A DNA stretch of 64,000 bases from assembly GCA_000181795.3 (NCBI GenBank), contig CM012954.1, positions 17,207,660 to 17,271,659 on the forward strand, read 5' to 3'. Shown here in pieces: positions 21,539 through 33,561 of this stretch. The notes beneath the pieces are model-generated. The model ran no database searches and was not told the origin of the DNA. It saw nothing but the letters and a program-made list of their open reading frames with translations. The stretch comes from Trichinella spiralis (lineage: Eukaryota > Nematoda > Enoplea > Trichinellida > Trichinellidae). The stretch's first letter is position 1. The number at the start of each line of letters is the position of its first letter. A program made the translations under genes and the position numbers.

Positions 21539-22041
21539 GATGGTTGATGTGTTGGTTAGGGTATCGCCAGTACCAAGAAGGGCGTGTAATGGCAGGGGAA
21601 CGTTTGCAAACAATGGTGCCACCGCCCTTCGACTGGTATGGTTCATTTGGAAAGCTACACTAACAGTGACGATCAATGGGCACTCCACCTTTTTACAATT
21701 TTTCAGATAAAGTTCATACAGAAAATTGCAAAAATCATATTTGTAAATGATAAAGTGAAATATTTTTATTTTCATGCTGCAGTCCAGCGGGCGCTTTACG
21801 TTTTTTAACTTTTCAGAAAAGCTCACACAGAACAACAAAAATCCTATGCTAATAATAATAGAATGCAGTATTTTTATTTTATACTGCACGTAAATTTAAA
21901 TTTTGATAACAAAATTCATTTTTTGATAAATATTTCATTTTTCAAAACGCTATATTCAAACAAAGAGATTTAAAATAAAAATATGAATGGCAGTAATAAT
22001 AGTATTTTGGCTTCATATTAAATATAAAAATCACAAATTGC

Positions 22042-22085
22042 AGTGGAAACTTTTGCTTGTTCTTTATTATTTTATCGGTGGTTGA
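22042..22085 (+). repeat. degenerate A module
   Basis: Keeps the left arm AGTGGAAAC and the following GGTTGATTTG but has lost the right arm. Confidence 0.5.
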
Positions 22086-22810
22086 TTTGCTGGCATGCGC
22101 CCACTCGTATGCAGAGCAATACCAAATTGCCAACATATTTGGTACTGATGCACCAAAGTGTAAAGGCTTGTCTGCTTTGCTACGTGAACATGGGCCAGAA
22201 AAGCCAAATGCATCATCACAATGATGGCATTTTTCACAACATCCCAAATAGGTGAATTCCATCAGACGGATTGTATCGATGGTAAATGCGAATTTAAATT
22301 TTGATTTTTTTTATAAAATTCATTTTTTGACATATATTTGCTTTTTAAAGTTATATTTCACTTTACTTGATTGTTTTTCTTTTTGTTTCAGTGTACTGAG
22401 AAAGGGATCGTCCATAAACTGAAAGAATCCAAAAAATTTCCGGTCCAGATTTGTTGAAAATGCCAAAATACTCAGCATCCACTGTTTTCATTTATTATAT
22501 CTATATTTCGTCTACTTTGTTACATTGCTATTTTCAAATTTGCATATGTTGTATGGCATTTTCATCAATAGTTGCGCATATAAATCAGGTTTGAACAGCA
22601 AATGTTACAACTGCTGCCAGCATTCAGAAGCTTTGAAATGCTCAAATTATCATCAGTTTCCTCCTGTCGTTTTCATTTCGATTATAAAATTGATTTTTTG
22701 ATAAACATTTCTCTTCAAAATCTGTTGTATTCAAAAATATGGATTCAAATATAATAGTAATAATGTGCATCGGTTATTATAAATAGAATAATTATTTCAT
22801 ATTAATTGGC

Positions 22811-22841
22811 AGTGGAAACGTCCGTTTGTTCGTATTCCACT
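22811..22841 (+). repeat. A-module hairpin, copy 6
   Basis: AGTGGAAACG, loop TCCGTTTGTT, CGTATTCCACT. The trailing part reads GCACTCTTGCATG and then becomes variable; a B module follows at 23040-23250. Confidence 0.8.
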
Positions 22842-23039
22842 GAAGGTTGTAATGCTCGATTGCGCACTCTTGCATGTTTAGGCTTGTTAAGTCTAACAAA
22901 TTGCAGTTGTGTTGTTGTGATGAACTGTTTGTTTTGTCAATACAAAGGGACTGCTGCTTTACCAATTGCCAGTGGAAAAGCTGTGCATATTCCTACGAAA
23001 AGTTTTCATACAAGAAGTTTGCTTACCTTCATTATCGTT

Positions 23040-24540
23040 TTGCTGTATTATTTTTTTAATTTTGTATCATCAGAGAAATTTGGTAAATTACATTTTTTGT
23101 CCGAGTAATTCTGTTTTCAGCACAGGAAAGCAGTGTGCTTATATATTTTGGTGAAAAACTTTTTTCGATGAGTTCCATTTTTGTAGGTCATTTTTGAATA
23201 TTCAAATCCAAACTTAAGACATGCGGAGGCCTGTTTTGGCTAAGACAATGGTTTTATTATGGCGTTTTTTGTCAGATTGTTTATATTTTGACTTTATTTT
23301 AAATGTCACTGTCATTTTCGAATTTTGAAATAACTGTCATTAAATTAATTTGTTTCAAAATTTTCTCCTCAAACAGAGTGCATTAGTTAAGTAAATGATG
23401 GGCAATGAAAAATATACAGTAGCCATATTTATCAGCAGAAACGAATGGAATAAAAATTTGCATGCTAGGACGTTCGCTTTGTTGACATATTGGAAATAAT
23501 TTTAGTTTGAGGTCGTCCGCGTATAGAAGCACTGCGTTTGGATTGGAAAATTAACTGAAGACCAATATCAAATGACATACAATGAATTTGCTTTTTATTC
23601 ATTATTATTTTTTGGAATAATTTCTGAAAAATAATTTTTTAATCAACATCCAAAGTGCATGAGCATCATCATTGAGAAGATAACGCATTTTGCGGTAAGT
23701 GGCAGTTTTTTTCATTTATAATTCGTAATCACTTGACAATGCAATTGAGAATCGATATTGAGCATATTTTCTCAGTATATTTTCTCTGAATTCTCAACAT
23801 GAGATGATAAGTGACTTAATAAACGCCAAATTTCCGTACACTTGAGTTTGATTTAATACACCCTGTATGCTTTGTTTGTCTATTATTAGAATATGGTCTT
23901 TCAAATATCACTTTTGCACTTGCTAACATGGAGGTTCAACTGACTCGAGCAAGCTTTTGCATACAAATTGTTCACCTAAAATTAGCTTTGAATGAAAAAT
24001 TATGAAAATTTTCAGACATACGTAGGTGTGTTTTGTCTAAGTGAATTTTGTTTTGTTATGGCGTTATTTGTCAAATAGTTTATATACTGACTGAATTTGA
24101 AATGTCAAGGTCATTTTTGAATTTCCAAATAGTCGTTTTATTATTGGTAGAATTTAGCAGGGCATTTATTCTGCAGATATTGTAACTCGGCTTGGGTTAG
24201 CTTTTATCTTCAGCCAAAAGTTTTAACGCACTAAAAACCGGTTTCTAACGCTACACTATGCAAATAAGGATCGCTATAACGCTGCCTTATTATCAGTAAG
24301 GTTGCATTTGTTTGTTTAATTTACGTGGCAATTGGTAGCTTCGTTGAACGTTCTCTTAGTTCATTACGGGCGTTAAGTAGCTGCTGAAGGCCGTTTCAGA
24401 CTTACAGACAAGTATTCCACTTTTCTGCTTGTTATTTTTAAAACTTTGTGTACTCATTTTGTGAACAATTACTTTTTAATTAGATGGCACTTAATTATTA
24501 TATTTTTTGTATTTCACTTTATGATAAAGTGAGCACAGTT
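23040..24540 (+). repeat. composite-repeat modules B, D and P
   Basis: 23050-23340 is a B module (ATTTGGTAAATTACATTTTT, GTGAAAAAC, GACATGCGGAGGC). 23400-23900 matches 15700-16200 and 62400-62940. 24190-24440 is a P module with the octamer-like TATGCAAATAAGG core. No gene recognised apart from the following E exon. Confidence 0.7.
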
Positions 24541-24572
24541 TTAATTTAATATCATTATTGCATGTTTAAAGA

Positions 24573-24632
24573 ATGGAGCAAAGAAAATGTGAAAACACGG
24601 ACGGCACGAAGCAGAACAAGAGAAGGCAAGAG
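24573..24632 (+). CDS. E-module mini-exon, copy 1
   Basis: Twenty codons from ATG (MEQRKCENTDGTKQNKRRQE) to a donor GTAAAT. Upstream lies the conserved TTTAATATCATTATTGCATG, where the sister copy at 63607 has an acceptor ending ATTACAG. The P module lies 130-300 bases upstream. The peptide is basic and hydrophilic. Copies at 63607-63666 and, inverted, 30913-30971 keep the ATG, an open frame and the donor. It may be a first coding exon of a repeat-borne gene; product unknown. Confidence 0.35.
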
Positions 24633-25458
24633 GTAAATGCGATTTCTTGTGGATCTGTAAAGCAAGGCTAAGGATACTTCGAAAGGGTGAAGTTATTCCT
24701 TAGTTTAATGAAATTATTCAAGTTTGTAGTATGTAGTATATGAGTGAGATATTTTTCACTGTAAAACTGTTCTTTTTAATTTTCATATTAAGATTAGATA
24801 TGACTTCATCTTTAGAAAGATTGAAAATCAATAGACGTTATTTTCAGTTTAAATTATTTTTTCAAATTTCACAGCATCAGAGCCATTTGGTAAATTACAT
24901 CTTTTGTTCGGTTAACTTTGTTTGTCAGCATACGCAGCGAGTGTGCTTATATTTTAGTGAAAACATTTTGCGATGAGTTCCATTTATGTAGGTCATTCGC
25001 TGTGCTTGAGGCTTCAATTTTCCTAATTTCATAGCGTTCGGTTAGAATTAATTCTTCGTCCAGAAAATTTTCCAAATTTAACTCAAACCGGTTTCTATTA
25101 CTACAGTATGCAAATGAGGATCGCTTGAAAATTGCTTTATCATCAATCAGTAATGGTGCGCTTGTTTGTTTGACTTGCGTGGCAAGTAACAGCATCGTCA
25201 AACGTTGGCGTTAAGTAACTACTGAAGTCGGTTTTTAATTGTTGAAAGTATTCAAATTTTTCTCGTTGTTACTTTTTTTCGAAACTCTCTATGTATAATA
25301 ATTTTGTTATCTTTAATTGAAAATCAGTTACTTCTTTTATTTGAAAATTCTTTGTTCAATTTTTTAATTCCACTGTGTAATAAAGTGCGAAAAGTTTTGA
25401 TTCAACATTTACCATTCTTACAGATATGACGAATGAAGAAAAGAAAATGTGAAAACGG

Positions 25459-25542
25459 GGACAACACGAATTAGATCGCGGACGACACGAAGCAGATCGC
25501 GGACGGCACGAAGCAGATCGAGGACGACACGAAGCAGTACAA
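25459..25542 (+). repeat. 21-bp tandem repeat x4 within an E module
   Basis: Four units of GGACGACACGAAGCAGATCG(C) with few changes. Sister E modules have a single unit (GGACGGCACGAAGCAGAACA). The unit is a multiple of three, so it would add seven codons per copy. This copy reads into a stop (TAG) in the E frame. Confidence 0.85.
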
Positions 25543-25549
25543 GAGAAGA

Positions 25550-26750
25550 CAAAGTTCCCGGGACCCCAATTCTGTAGGTCTGGGATTGGGATACTTCGAA
25601 AGGGTGAAGTTATCCCATAGCTGTAATTAAGTTAACGACCAACTTACATGGCTGAGTTTTGAATTAATGCAGTACTTGGTCTTTCACGCAGCAAAATTTA
25701 TGTATGCAACTGCTTTCATGTGTCGAAATAATTTTTGGTTTCTGTTTATTTTGTAATTTTTATCTTTTCTTACATGGTTTTATTTTGAACACTTTTTGAA
25801 GCAAATTCCTTTCATTTTATTTTTATTTTTCAAACTGTTAAACTTCAAACGTTCATTCAATCTTTATTTTCCCCTACTTTACTTTATACATTTTATTCAT
25901 TTTTCAATTTCTCCTATTATTTCTATTTCTTTCTTTGATTTCCACTTTTTTTCTTCTTATATTGTACATTTTGTTTTTTTTCAATTTATGTCTCCAAATA
26001 TTTTTTCTCTGATTCTTTTATTTTGAGTATGACTTTGTAAAACCTCTGACACATGAAAAGCATTGCATACAAATAAGTAAACACGTAATAAACCATGGAA
26101 GAATAATGCACATGGAAAAGAAAGAAGACAAGTGGAGAAAGCCAAGATCGGTGAAAGGTTGTGGATAGGTTGGATCGAATCGTTTGTTGGTCAGTTGCGT
26201 TCGTTGGTCAATTCCGTCCTTGGTCAAGTGAGGTAAGTATTGGCACGTTGGAGAAGATAGATACGATTTGGCAAAGTCGAGTGTGGAAAGCTTCTTCATT
26301 ACAAAGATACAATACACAGACGTAACAAAAGACCAATACTGCGTTATTTCTTAACGATGATGCTCATGTAGGATTAGTTAAAAAGGGAAAAATCATGTTT
26401 GCCATTACTAGTTGCCTGCCAGCAATATTAATCAGTTTATAGGAACAAAAACAAAACAGTTAAAATGGGGAAAAATGAAATAATGCACGTAATACATGTA
26501 AATTATTAATCTATTTAAAAGTAAGAAAAAAAATTTTTTTCTTTTAATATAAACCAAGAACAATGCAACAACAACAACAACATTTCTTTATTAATGAAAA
26601 AGTTTATTTTTCTAAAAAAAGATAAATGTGCAATGTAATACAAACAAACAGATAAAGTCTGGCATAAATGAGTTCTGCGAAATGGCAAACATGCCGGAAA
26701 TGGGACTTGAAATATTTAATGCAGGCGGAGGATGGAGAGACCAAAAATGG
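25550..26750. repeat. composite-repeat DNA
   Basis: 25560-25700 repeats 13985-14130 and 60710-60850. 25900-26460 repeats 9760-10310. 26565-26583 is a short CAA run. No gene recognised. Confidence 0.7.
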
Positions 26751-26759
26751 GCCCCATCC

Positions 26760-27130
26760 TGGAGCGTGAAGCTCCCTTCCCTTAGACAAGGGAGAGTGCA
26801 AACTCTTCCTTGCTCTTTGGGCAGGCAGAGCGCACGCTCCTCTTCCCTGGAGCGGGGAAAGCCTAGGCTTTCCGCGCTGAAGAGGCGGGTGAGACTTAGT
26901 TGTTTCACCTGCCTCAGATGTGCGGGGAGTTTAGTGCTTTTCCCCGCTCCAAGGGGAGGGGAGATTGTGCGTTTTGTCTGCCCAACAGAGTGGGGGAGAT
27001 TTTGCATTTTTCCTTGTCTACAGGGGAGAGGAGATTTGCGCTTTCCATGAAAAAATCGTGAGGGTGGGGGAGATTTCGCGTTTTCGTCGATTCAGCGGGG
27101 GGGAAGGTTGCTTTTTTTTGTGAATTTTTT
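26760..27130. repeat. GC-rich scrap with degenerate G-run tandem repeat
   Basis: 26818-26935 is the partner of 10356-10460. From about 26940 to 27115 a degenerate repeat of 40-55 bases recurs four or five times, each beginning with a run of G and continuing GAGATT-T-GC-TTTT (GGGGGAGATTTTGCATTTTT, GGGAGAGGAGATTTGCGCTT, GGGGGAGATTTCGCGTTTTC). Shorter relatives are at 10490-10545. Confidence 0.65.
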
Positions 27131-27569
27131 TTAAAAAAAAGTTTTCGGTTGCGGTGGAGGCCTGCCTTTCGGTCAGCCCGACCGCCCCCGCGCCGCCCCC
27201 CGCCCTCCTGCCCCGGGGACCCCCACGGCATCATCGCCTCCTAGCCCACGTGCTGGCCTCACGATTTTGGCCGAGATGACCTTGGGTGGATCCATCTGAT
27301 CCACCCTCGACGGACCAGATGGCCATTCTGATCCGCCGAAGACGTAGCTTCCGCACCAGATGGCGTGCGTTGCCAGGCAGATGTGAACCGTTACGCCTAC
27401 AAAGCCTTGCCGCCTCATGCACATCAAATTGCCGTCACACCTGATACTCAATATTAATGTACTGTCCTGCAGAACCAACTCATGTTTGCATACTTACCGT
27501 ATGATTTACAACTCATCATTATTGATTTAATGTATTATGCCTACTTATCTTTTCAAATAAAACTCACTA

Positions 27570-27850
27570 CTGTAAGTTGCTGTTTTTTGCATTCCATTTA
27601 AAACATTCTAATTAACTATTAAAAACCCTGCTGAAATATGTAGTTACGAGTGATGTTATTATACCTAATTAGAAAATATTATGACCCACTTTTGGGTTTA
27701 CATTGTATGTTAATCATTTATTAAAAAACTCTCACTGCTAAAATATGTTGTTTCGAGTGACGTTATTTAACCTAATTAAAAATTAAAATACTCAGTGCTG
27801 AATTTACGTTGCATTTTAAACATTCTAATTAGCATATTAAAATTAATCTC
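27570..27850 (+). repeat. imperfect tandem repeat of about 100 bp
   Basis: The motif AAATATGT-GTT-CGAGTGA-GTTAT followed by ACCTAATTA occurs at about 27630 and 27740. TGCATT-TAAACATTCTAATTA occurs at about 27587 and 27810. Lies in the AT-rich core of the inverted-end element. Confidence 0.6.
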
Positions 27851-28130
27851 ATATTTAATACATTGTTTTCCTAGATATTACGGATTAATAACATTCTATT
27901 TATAGAAGATTACTTCCTATTTATAAAAAGATTATACTCGTTGCACCTTGTCTAAGCTAATTGTTTATTTCATTTATACGAAGTTTACTTTTGCCAGTAC
28001 CTAATTGAAGGAGACCCCGATTAACATTTTTATAAGTAAAAAATTTATATTCAAACAATAGCTAATTCACCAATAATTAATACATAAAATTATGCTAATT
28101 TAATGTTTACCATATTACATCCCTTTAAAC

Positions 28131-28330
28131 TGTTTACATTACACTGTTTTAAAGTAGAAATATACTTTGACATTACATTCTTTATAGTAAAAAAGTGCTT
28201 TAAACTATAAAAATTATATTATTATCAGTATTAAATTAAGGAATAATTAGAATCTTTTATATGATGAAATGTAAATGAAGAGCTGATAAACTTTTCTACT
28301 TTGAAGCAGTGTAATGTAAACAAAAACTGA
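28131..28330. repeat. inverted repeat within the element core
   Basis: GTTTACATTACACTGTTTTA with AAGTAGAAA at 28133 on is mirrored by CTACTTTGAAGCAGTGTAAT with GTAAAC at about 28298-28324. The roughly 130-base spacer is AT-rich. Confidence 0.65.
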
Positions 28331-28911
28331 ATTTGCCCAATTATTAGATAAATGAACATTAGATTTTATATGTCATTTAAGTTCCTAAATGAATAAATTA
28401 ATGTATAACATTTTAAAAAATTTAAACTGTTTAGCATGATTATAAGGGGAAACTCTCGATGGAGATTAATTTCAAATGTTTGATGCCTAAACTGATGAAA
28501 GGTGCAACGCCAAATGAACTAGTTAAAGGTGTGACGGCAAATCTGATGTCAATCATTGGCCAAGTGTCAGAGCCGGCGTAACAATAACACAAACGCATAG
28601 CGACGCTTACCGTTTCTCTTGGGGAGTAACGATCACCACTAGATTGGCACCGAAACAGAGTCTCGGCACTACGTCAATTGCGAATTTGCATAACTGCCTC
28701 TAGGACAGATACGTCTTACGAATTCACATAGATGTTGAAATCCCATTGCACAAGATTTTCAAACAACGTCCATTTTCCACACAAATGGACAGGGTCATCT
28801 CTTTAAAACCGGGTCTCCTGGCCAGCACGGGACTAGGAGACTCCGCCGAGGGAAGTCCCCGTTAACGGGCAAGTGGCGGGGGCCGCGCCGGGGTCGGTCG
28901 GCCTGAAAAAA

Positions 28912-28970
28912 NNNNNNNNNNNNNNNNNNNNNNNNNNNNNNNNNNNNNNNNNNNNNNNNNNNNNNNNNNN
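28912..28970. other. assembly gap (59 N)
   Basis: Abuts the right end of the inverted-end element, hiding its flank. Confidence 0.99.
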
Positions 28971-30912
28971 AACAATTACTTATTCTTAATACTCAAACTA
29001 TAGGCAGTGCTAAAAACTCACTATGCTCAAAAATTGTCCTTGAAATGATCGACAAATTATGCAACCATTTCCCTTTCCGCAAATGAACCCTAAACTCAAC
29101 TCGAAAGGCATGGGACATGAAAACGTTCAAATGCGGAAAGCCACTCAAATTTATTATAATAATACTCATGATCTACATCCAGTTACTCTAATTAACAAAC
29201 GTTTGAATTAAATGCTCGATAACTTACAGCTCGAGTTTATATAAATTACAGACTCAAGAACTCCTCAGTGAAGTTTAACTAATTAGCCTAACTCAAAGAA
29301 TTATACTTACCAAACTTACCCCTTGTCTTTGGGATGTCTTCTTTTATCTTCTATTCTTCTGTATCTAAATGTTGGAGAATTAATTTAATGAAGTAATGTT
29401 TTAATAAATAAAAAAACAAAGCCGTTAGTATTGTTCTTCTTCGTCTGTCATTGCATTGAAAGCGCCATTGTTCATTCGCCGCACATCGTTCGCCTACAAT
29501 CATTTGAAATGAGTTTCTAGAGCAACTAATAGTAGCCACAGGAAAATTTACATAAAGTTCATTTCTACTGATTAACAAGTATGAAACGTATTTCATTTCG
29601 TTGGACAAACATTATTTGGGCCACGCATAAGCTCAAAAGCAAACAAATTGAAAATGTACTCAAATTTGCATACAAACTAGACAACGCACATACTTGAAGA
29701 GATAACATTCTATCATATCTTAAAGCATATCTTGCTTTACATTTAACGCGAAAGTGAATTGATCAGATGCCGTTCAACCCTGCTATAAGTCAACAGTCTG
29801 TTTGACTGGCGCTCTGCTAATCTGATGGCAATTTTCAAATGGCCCAATTTGCATAAAAGTCAGGCAATGCGCATGCAGCCGAATAAACCGGCGTAAGTAA
29901 GTTGAATGTGCTACACAGAGATGAATTAGGACATAATCTCAACATAATATAAACAATGTGCCCACGTTGGCTGCGCCCCTTGATCAACAAAATTAACTGG
30001 ATGAAAATTTTGATTCATTTATTTTCTTGATGATGTAAAATTTTAAAAACAATATTAAATGATAATGAAATTAAATAATTTATGTATGAAAACAGTATTT
30101 TTCTGACCTGCATAATAGAGAACACCATCCGCTTAGTGATATTCCACCTGTTCAGTTCAGAATGAAATTGAATGCTATAAGCAAGTGAAAATTGAAAAAT
30201 TTATCGTCTTTTACAGTTAAATCTAGATTATTACGCAAAGTAATAAATTGAAAAATGAATTTGATCAGAGCCTACAATGTATAGATTTATGTACTTCAGA
30301 ATTCTGTATAAAATTGTTGTGCATATTTATTCAAAACCTACGTAAATACAGAAAAATACTGACGCTGAAATATACAAAGCACAAAAAGCATGAGTACAAA
30401 AAGTTTTGACATTGAATTTTTTTCTGAATACAGCTTTTTTCCCTTGCAGTTAAGTTACGCACTGCCTCCGCTAATCACACACCAGTGAAATGAGATATTA
30501 ACTATGGATGCAATGTTCGCTCTTCTCTGATGAGGTCGTTTCTTTCAAACCTTCTTATCAGTAATTTGGCAATTAGTATACTGTATAGAACTGTATTTAT
30601 AATTATTAATTATATTTCCATGCTTTCATTTTTGAAATATACTTCAACTTAATGATGTGCATAATAGATCGACACTTTGCACGCAGAATTAAAAATTCTT
30701 TAAGTGAGATAGAAATTCTTATAAAGATAAATTTTCACCTCACTTCAACATGAAAAGAAAACAAAAATACAGTTTTACTTTGAAAAATATCTTACTTACA
30801 TCTAACATATTACAAACTTCACTAACTTAATTAAACAAAGGAATAACTTCTGTTTATAGAATCATCCCAAGCCAAACGTTACAGAATCAGCATAGAAAAA
30901 AATCGCATTTAC
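28971..30912. other. AT-rich DNA, nothing recognised
   Basis: No gene, RNA gene or strong repeat found apart from the start of the inverted composite repeat near 30850. Confidence 0.4.
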
Positions 30913-30971
30913 CCTTTGTGTTCACATGTTTTACTTCGTGTTGTCTGCGTTTTCACTTTTTCTTTATCCAT
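30913..30971 (-). CDS. E-module mini-exon, inverted copy
   Basis: Minus strand: ATG at 30971 opens MDKEKVKTQTTRSKTCEHK up to GTAAATGCG, the same donor as in the other E modules, and is preceded by AATATCACTTTTACAG, a good acceptor. Sequence is more diverged but codon structure is kept. Product unknown. Confidence 0.3.
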
Positions 30972-31911
30972 TTTTATTCCTGTAAAAGTGATATTAAATG
31001 AAAAATTTTGATGCTTCAAACACATAGTAAAAGATGCAACAAATATGAAATTGAATTTTCAATTATATCCAATTAATTATTTTCAATTAAATGATAGTTA
31101 TTTACAAAATAAGTATCGAATGCTTTGAAAAAAACGAAACCAAAATAGAAAAATATGATGCCTTTCAGCAATTGAAAACTGACTTCAGTAGTTACTTAAC
31201 GCCACTAATAAAATCAGAGAATCTTCATATGGCTGCCACTTGCCAGAAACCAATACAAGATTACTGAGAGTAAGGAAATTTTTAAAGGACCCTGATTTGC
31301 ATATTGTAGCGTTAGAAATGGGTTTTAGTGCATTTGAAATTATTCTCAAAGATGAATGCTAACCTGGCGCTGACGTTATGGAAATTATAGACATTCATGT
31401 ACAAAAACTTACTGATCCAGCAGGTAGGGACGGTTACATTAAACTTATCTGAATCTGATTTCAGATGTCTTGTTAAATTTATCCAATGAAGACTTTTAGG
31501 AAATTCAGAAATGAACTTGACTGGCGGAGGTCACCAATTAAAGATTCGGTTAAAACATAAATTGTGGGACTGAACGCTAACACAAATAATTAACTTAGAC
31601 AAAACCCGCCCCTGCACGTCTGAATTTGAGATTTGAAAATTCAAAAATGACCCACATAAATGGAACTCATGGCGAGAAGCTTTTCACGAAAATGTAAAGA
31701 CTCTGATTTTTCGCTTTGACAAACAAAATTAGCCAAATCAAAAATGCAATTTACAAAGTGTTTCTAATTACGTAAAATAAAAACAATATAATAAGTAAAA
31801 GTGCAAATAACTTTTGGGAAAAGGAGAAGCAGTTCTAGATGGTGCTGCATACCTCAGAGTGCCTACATCTGCGCACATTGTAAGAGTGCACAAATGGCCA
31901 CAACAACCACC

Positions 31912-31942
31912 AGTGGAATACGAACGAGCGAACGTTTCCACT
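31912..31942 (-). repeat. A-module hairpin, copy 7
   Basis: Minus strand: AGTGGAAACG, loop TTCGCTCGTT, CGTATTCCACT. Stem intact. Confidence 0.8.
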
Positions 31943-32439
31943 GCCAAGTAGAATGAAATAATTTTCGTATTTATAATAAGAGCAAAATATTATTATTCGT
32001 TACATTCATCTTGATTTTTAATAAATTTGTTAGAATACAGCATTTTGAAAAAACAAACATCATGTCAAGAAGTTAATCTCATAATGAAAATTTCAATTTA
32101 CGTCTAGCGTGAAAAGAAGAATATTTTATTCTATCTTTTATGTATATATATATAATTTTTGCTATTTTCTCTATGAAATTTATTTGAAATGTTGCAAAGC
32201 GTAGATTTCCTGCAGCCTTCAGTGCTTTTCGTGTCTACGGATGACTGGTCCTCAAATCTTAATGCCATGGATGAATGCACGTCATATGGAAGCAAATTGT
32301 CATATGGCGATTACCAGTCAAAAATTGTCTTCAAAATATGTGCGAGAGCATGTTAGGGAGGAATTTGACGATGATAATGGACAGGCATTAGATGAGTAAC
32401 CGGTGACAAATAAAGCGGGTATCAAAGGAAAGGAAATTT

Positions 32440-32850
32440 TTGTTACGAAACATTAAGGAGCAAAGCAGTTGCATTTCCAAGCAAAGCGTTTGCTCATCAA
32501 GTTCAAGTTGTATACTAATCTGGCTGAATAAACGAGGCACGAATGTTACTGCGAAAGATCTGTCTGATAGGATGCTCAAAATCCAGGTCAAAATAAACAT
32601 TGACGGCAATGATAATGATAGCGAAAAAAGGGATCATGATATAAGTGAAAGTACCGCGGAGCAATTTGATACACTGATCAGAAGAGGAAAGTATTTTAAA
32701 TGTGACGCGATGGATAGTTGTCTTGGTAAAGACATTATGCAAATTATCATGAACGAAATGGCTTCCTTCGAGCCGATAGCAACGTCCAAGGACAATACAA
32801 ATATCATACGATGCACTGATAACAGTACCAACGACATCCTGTCAAGCTGA
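32440..32850 (+). CDS. 136-codon orphan open frame
   Basis: Open frame in a unique insert (about 32200-32930) flanked by repeat modules. It reads mixed, soluble-protein-like sequence with a Ser/Cys-rich start and NVTAKDLSDRMLKIQVKINI, and then an acidic stretch. Upstream bases 32205-32370 give another open piece (FVSTDDWSSNLNAMDECTSY). The composition looks coding rather than random AT-rich DNA, so this may be a decayed transposase or captured gene. Not recognised. Confidence 0.3.
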   Translation: MLRNIKEQSSCISKQSVCSSSSSCILIWLNKRGTNVTAKDLSDRMLKIQVKINIDGNDNDSEKRDHDISESTAEQFDTLIRRGKYFKCDAMDSCLGKDIMQIIMNEMASFEPIATSKDNTNIIRCTDNSTNDILSS

Positions 32851-33530
32851 GGGAAGCTTCAGGGGAGCTGGACGTTTCGTTACAATATTACGATCGTCTT
32901 TGAAAGACAAAACGATTGATACGCTTTGGTCACTACGTTCATATCTTATGCAAAGCAGAAATAAAAGGAGCAACTCACTTAGCAATTAAATGAATTTAAT
33001 AAATGGAAATATTCAATTAATTGGATCAATTAAAAAAATGGAATGCCTTCCAGCAATTTAAAATAGACTTCAGAGGGCAAAAGTCACCAATTAAAAATTC
33101 AGGTAAAATGCAAACTACCGGGCTGTAAGCCAACACAAAAAAATTTGTTCAGACAAAACGAGCCTACAGATGTCAAAATTTGAAAATTCAAAATTAAAAA
33201 ATAACGCACATAAATGGAACTCAGGAAAAAAGCTTTTCACATAAATGTAAAGACTTTTGCTTATCGCTTTCACAAACAAAAGTAAACAAACAAAAAATGT
33301 AATATATCAAATATTTCAGATGATGTAAAATTTCAAAAATAATAATGCGGTGATAAAATAAACTTAAATAACATGCTGTATAGAATATTTTGGTTGGAAT
33401 CCAATGCGATTCAGTGATGAAAAAAACTTTGGAGGATATCACATTACAGCATTGCAGCAACGCAAATGCATACTTCAGAATTCTGGTTGGTTCACTTTGT
33501 AAGAGTGTACAAACCACCATATCAACCATC

Positions 33531-33561
33531 AGTGGAATACGAACAAGCGGACGTTTCCACT
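33531..33561 (-). repeat. A-module hairpin, copy 8
   Basis: Minus strand: AGTGGAAACG, loop TCCGCTTGTT, CGTATTCCACT, the exact consensus. Confidence 0.8.

Larger units (their letters stand above)
27174..28905. mobile_element. element with long imperfect GC-rich inverted ends
   Basis: The outer ends are CAGCCCGACCG...CCCCCGCGCC (27174 on) and, reversed, CAGGCCGACCGACCCCGGCG (28905 back). The inverted match continues inward in patches: GGCCAGCACG with CTAGGAG, then GGTCATCTC, then GGTGTGACGGCAA (near 27440 and 28530), so the arms span roughly 280-380 bases. The ends are strongly GC-rich while the 1.1-kb core is very AT-rich and holds no gene. No target duplication can be seen because the right end abuts a gap after AAAAAA. 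Likely a non-autonomous DNA transposon; class unknown. Confidence 0.6.
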
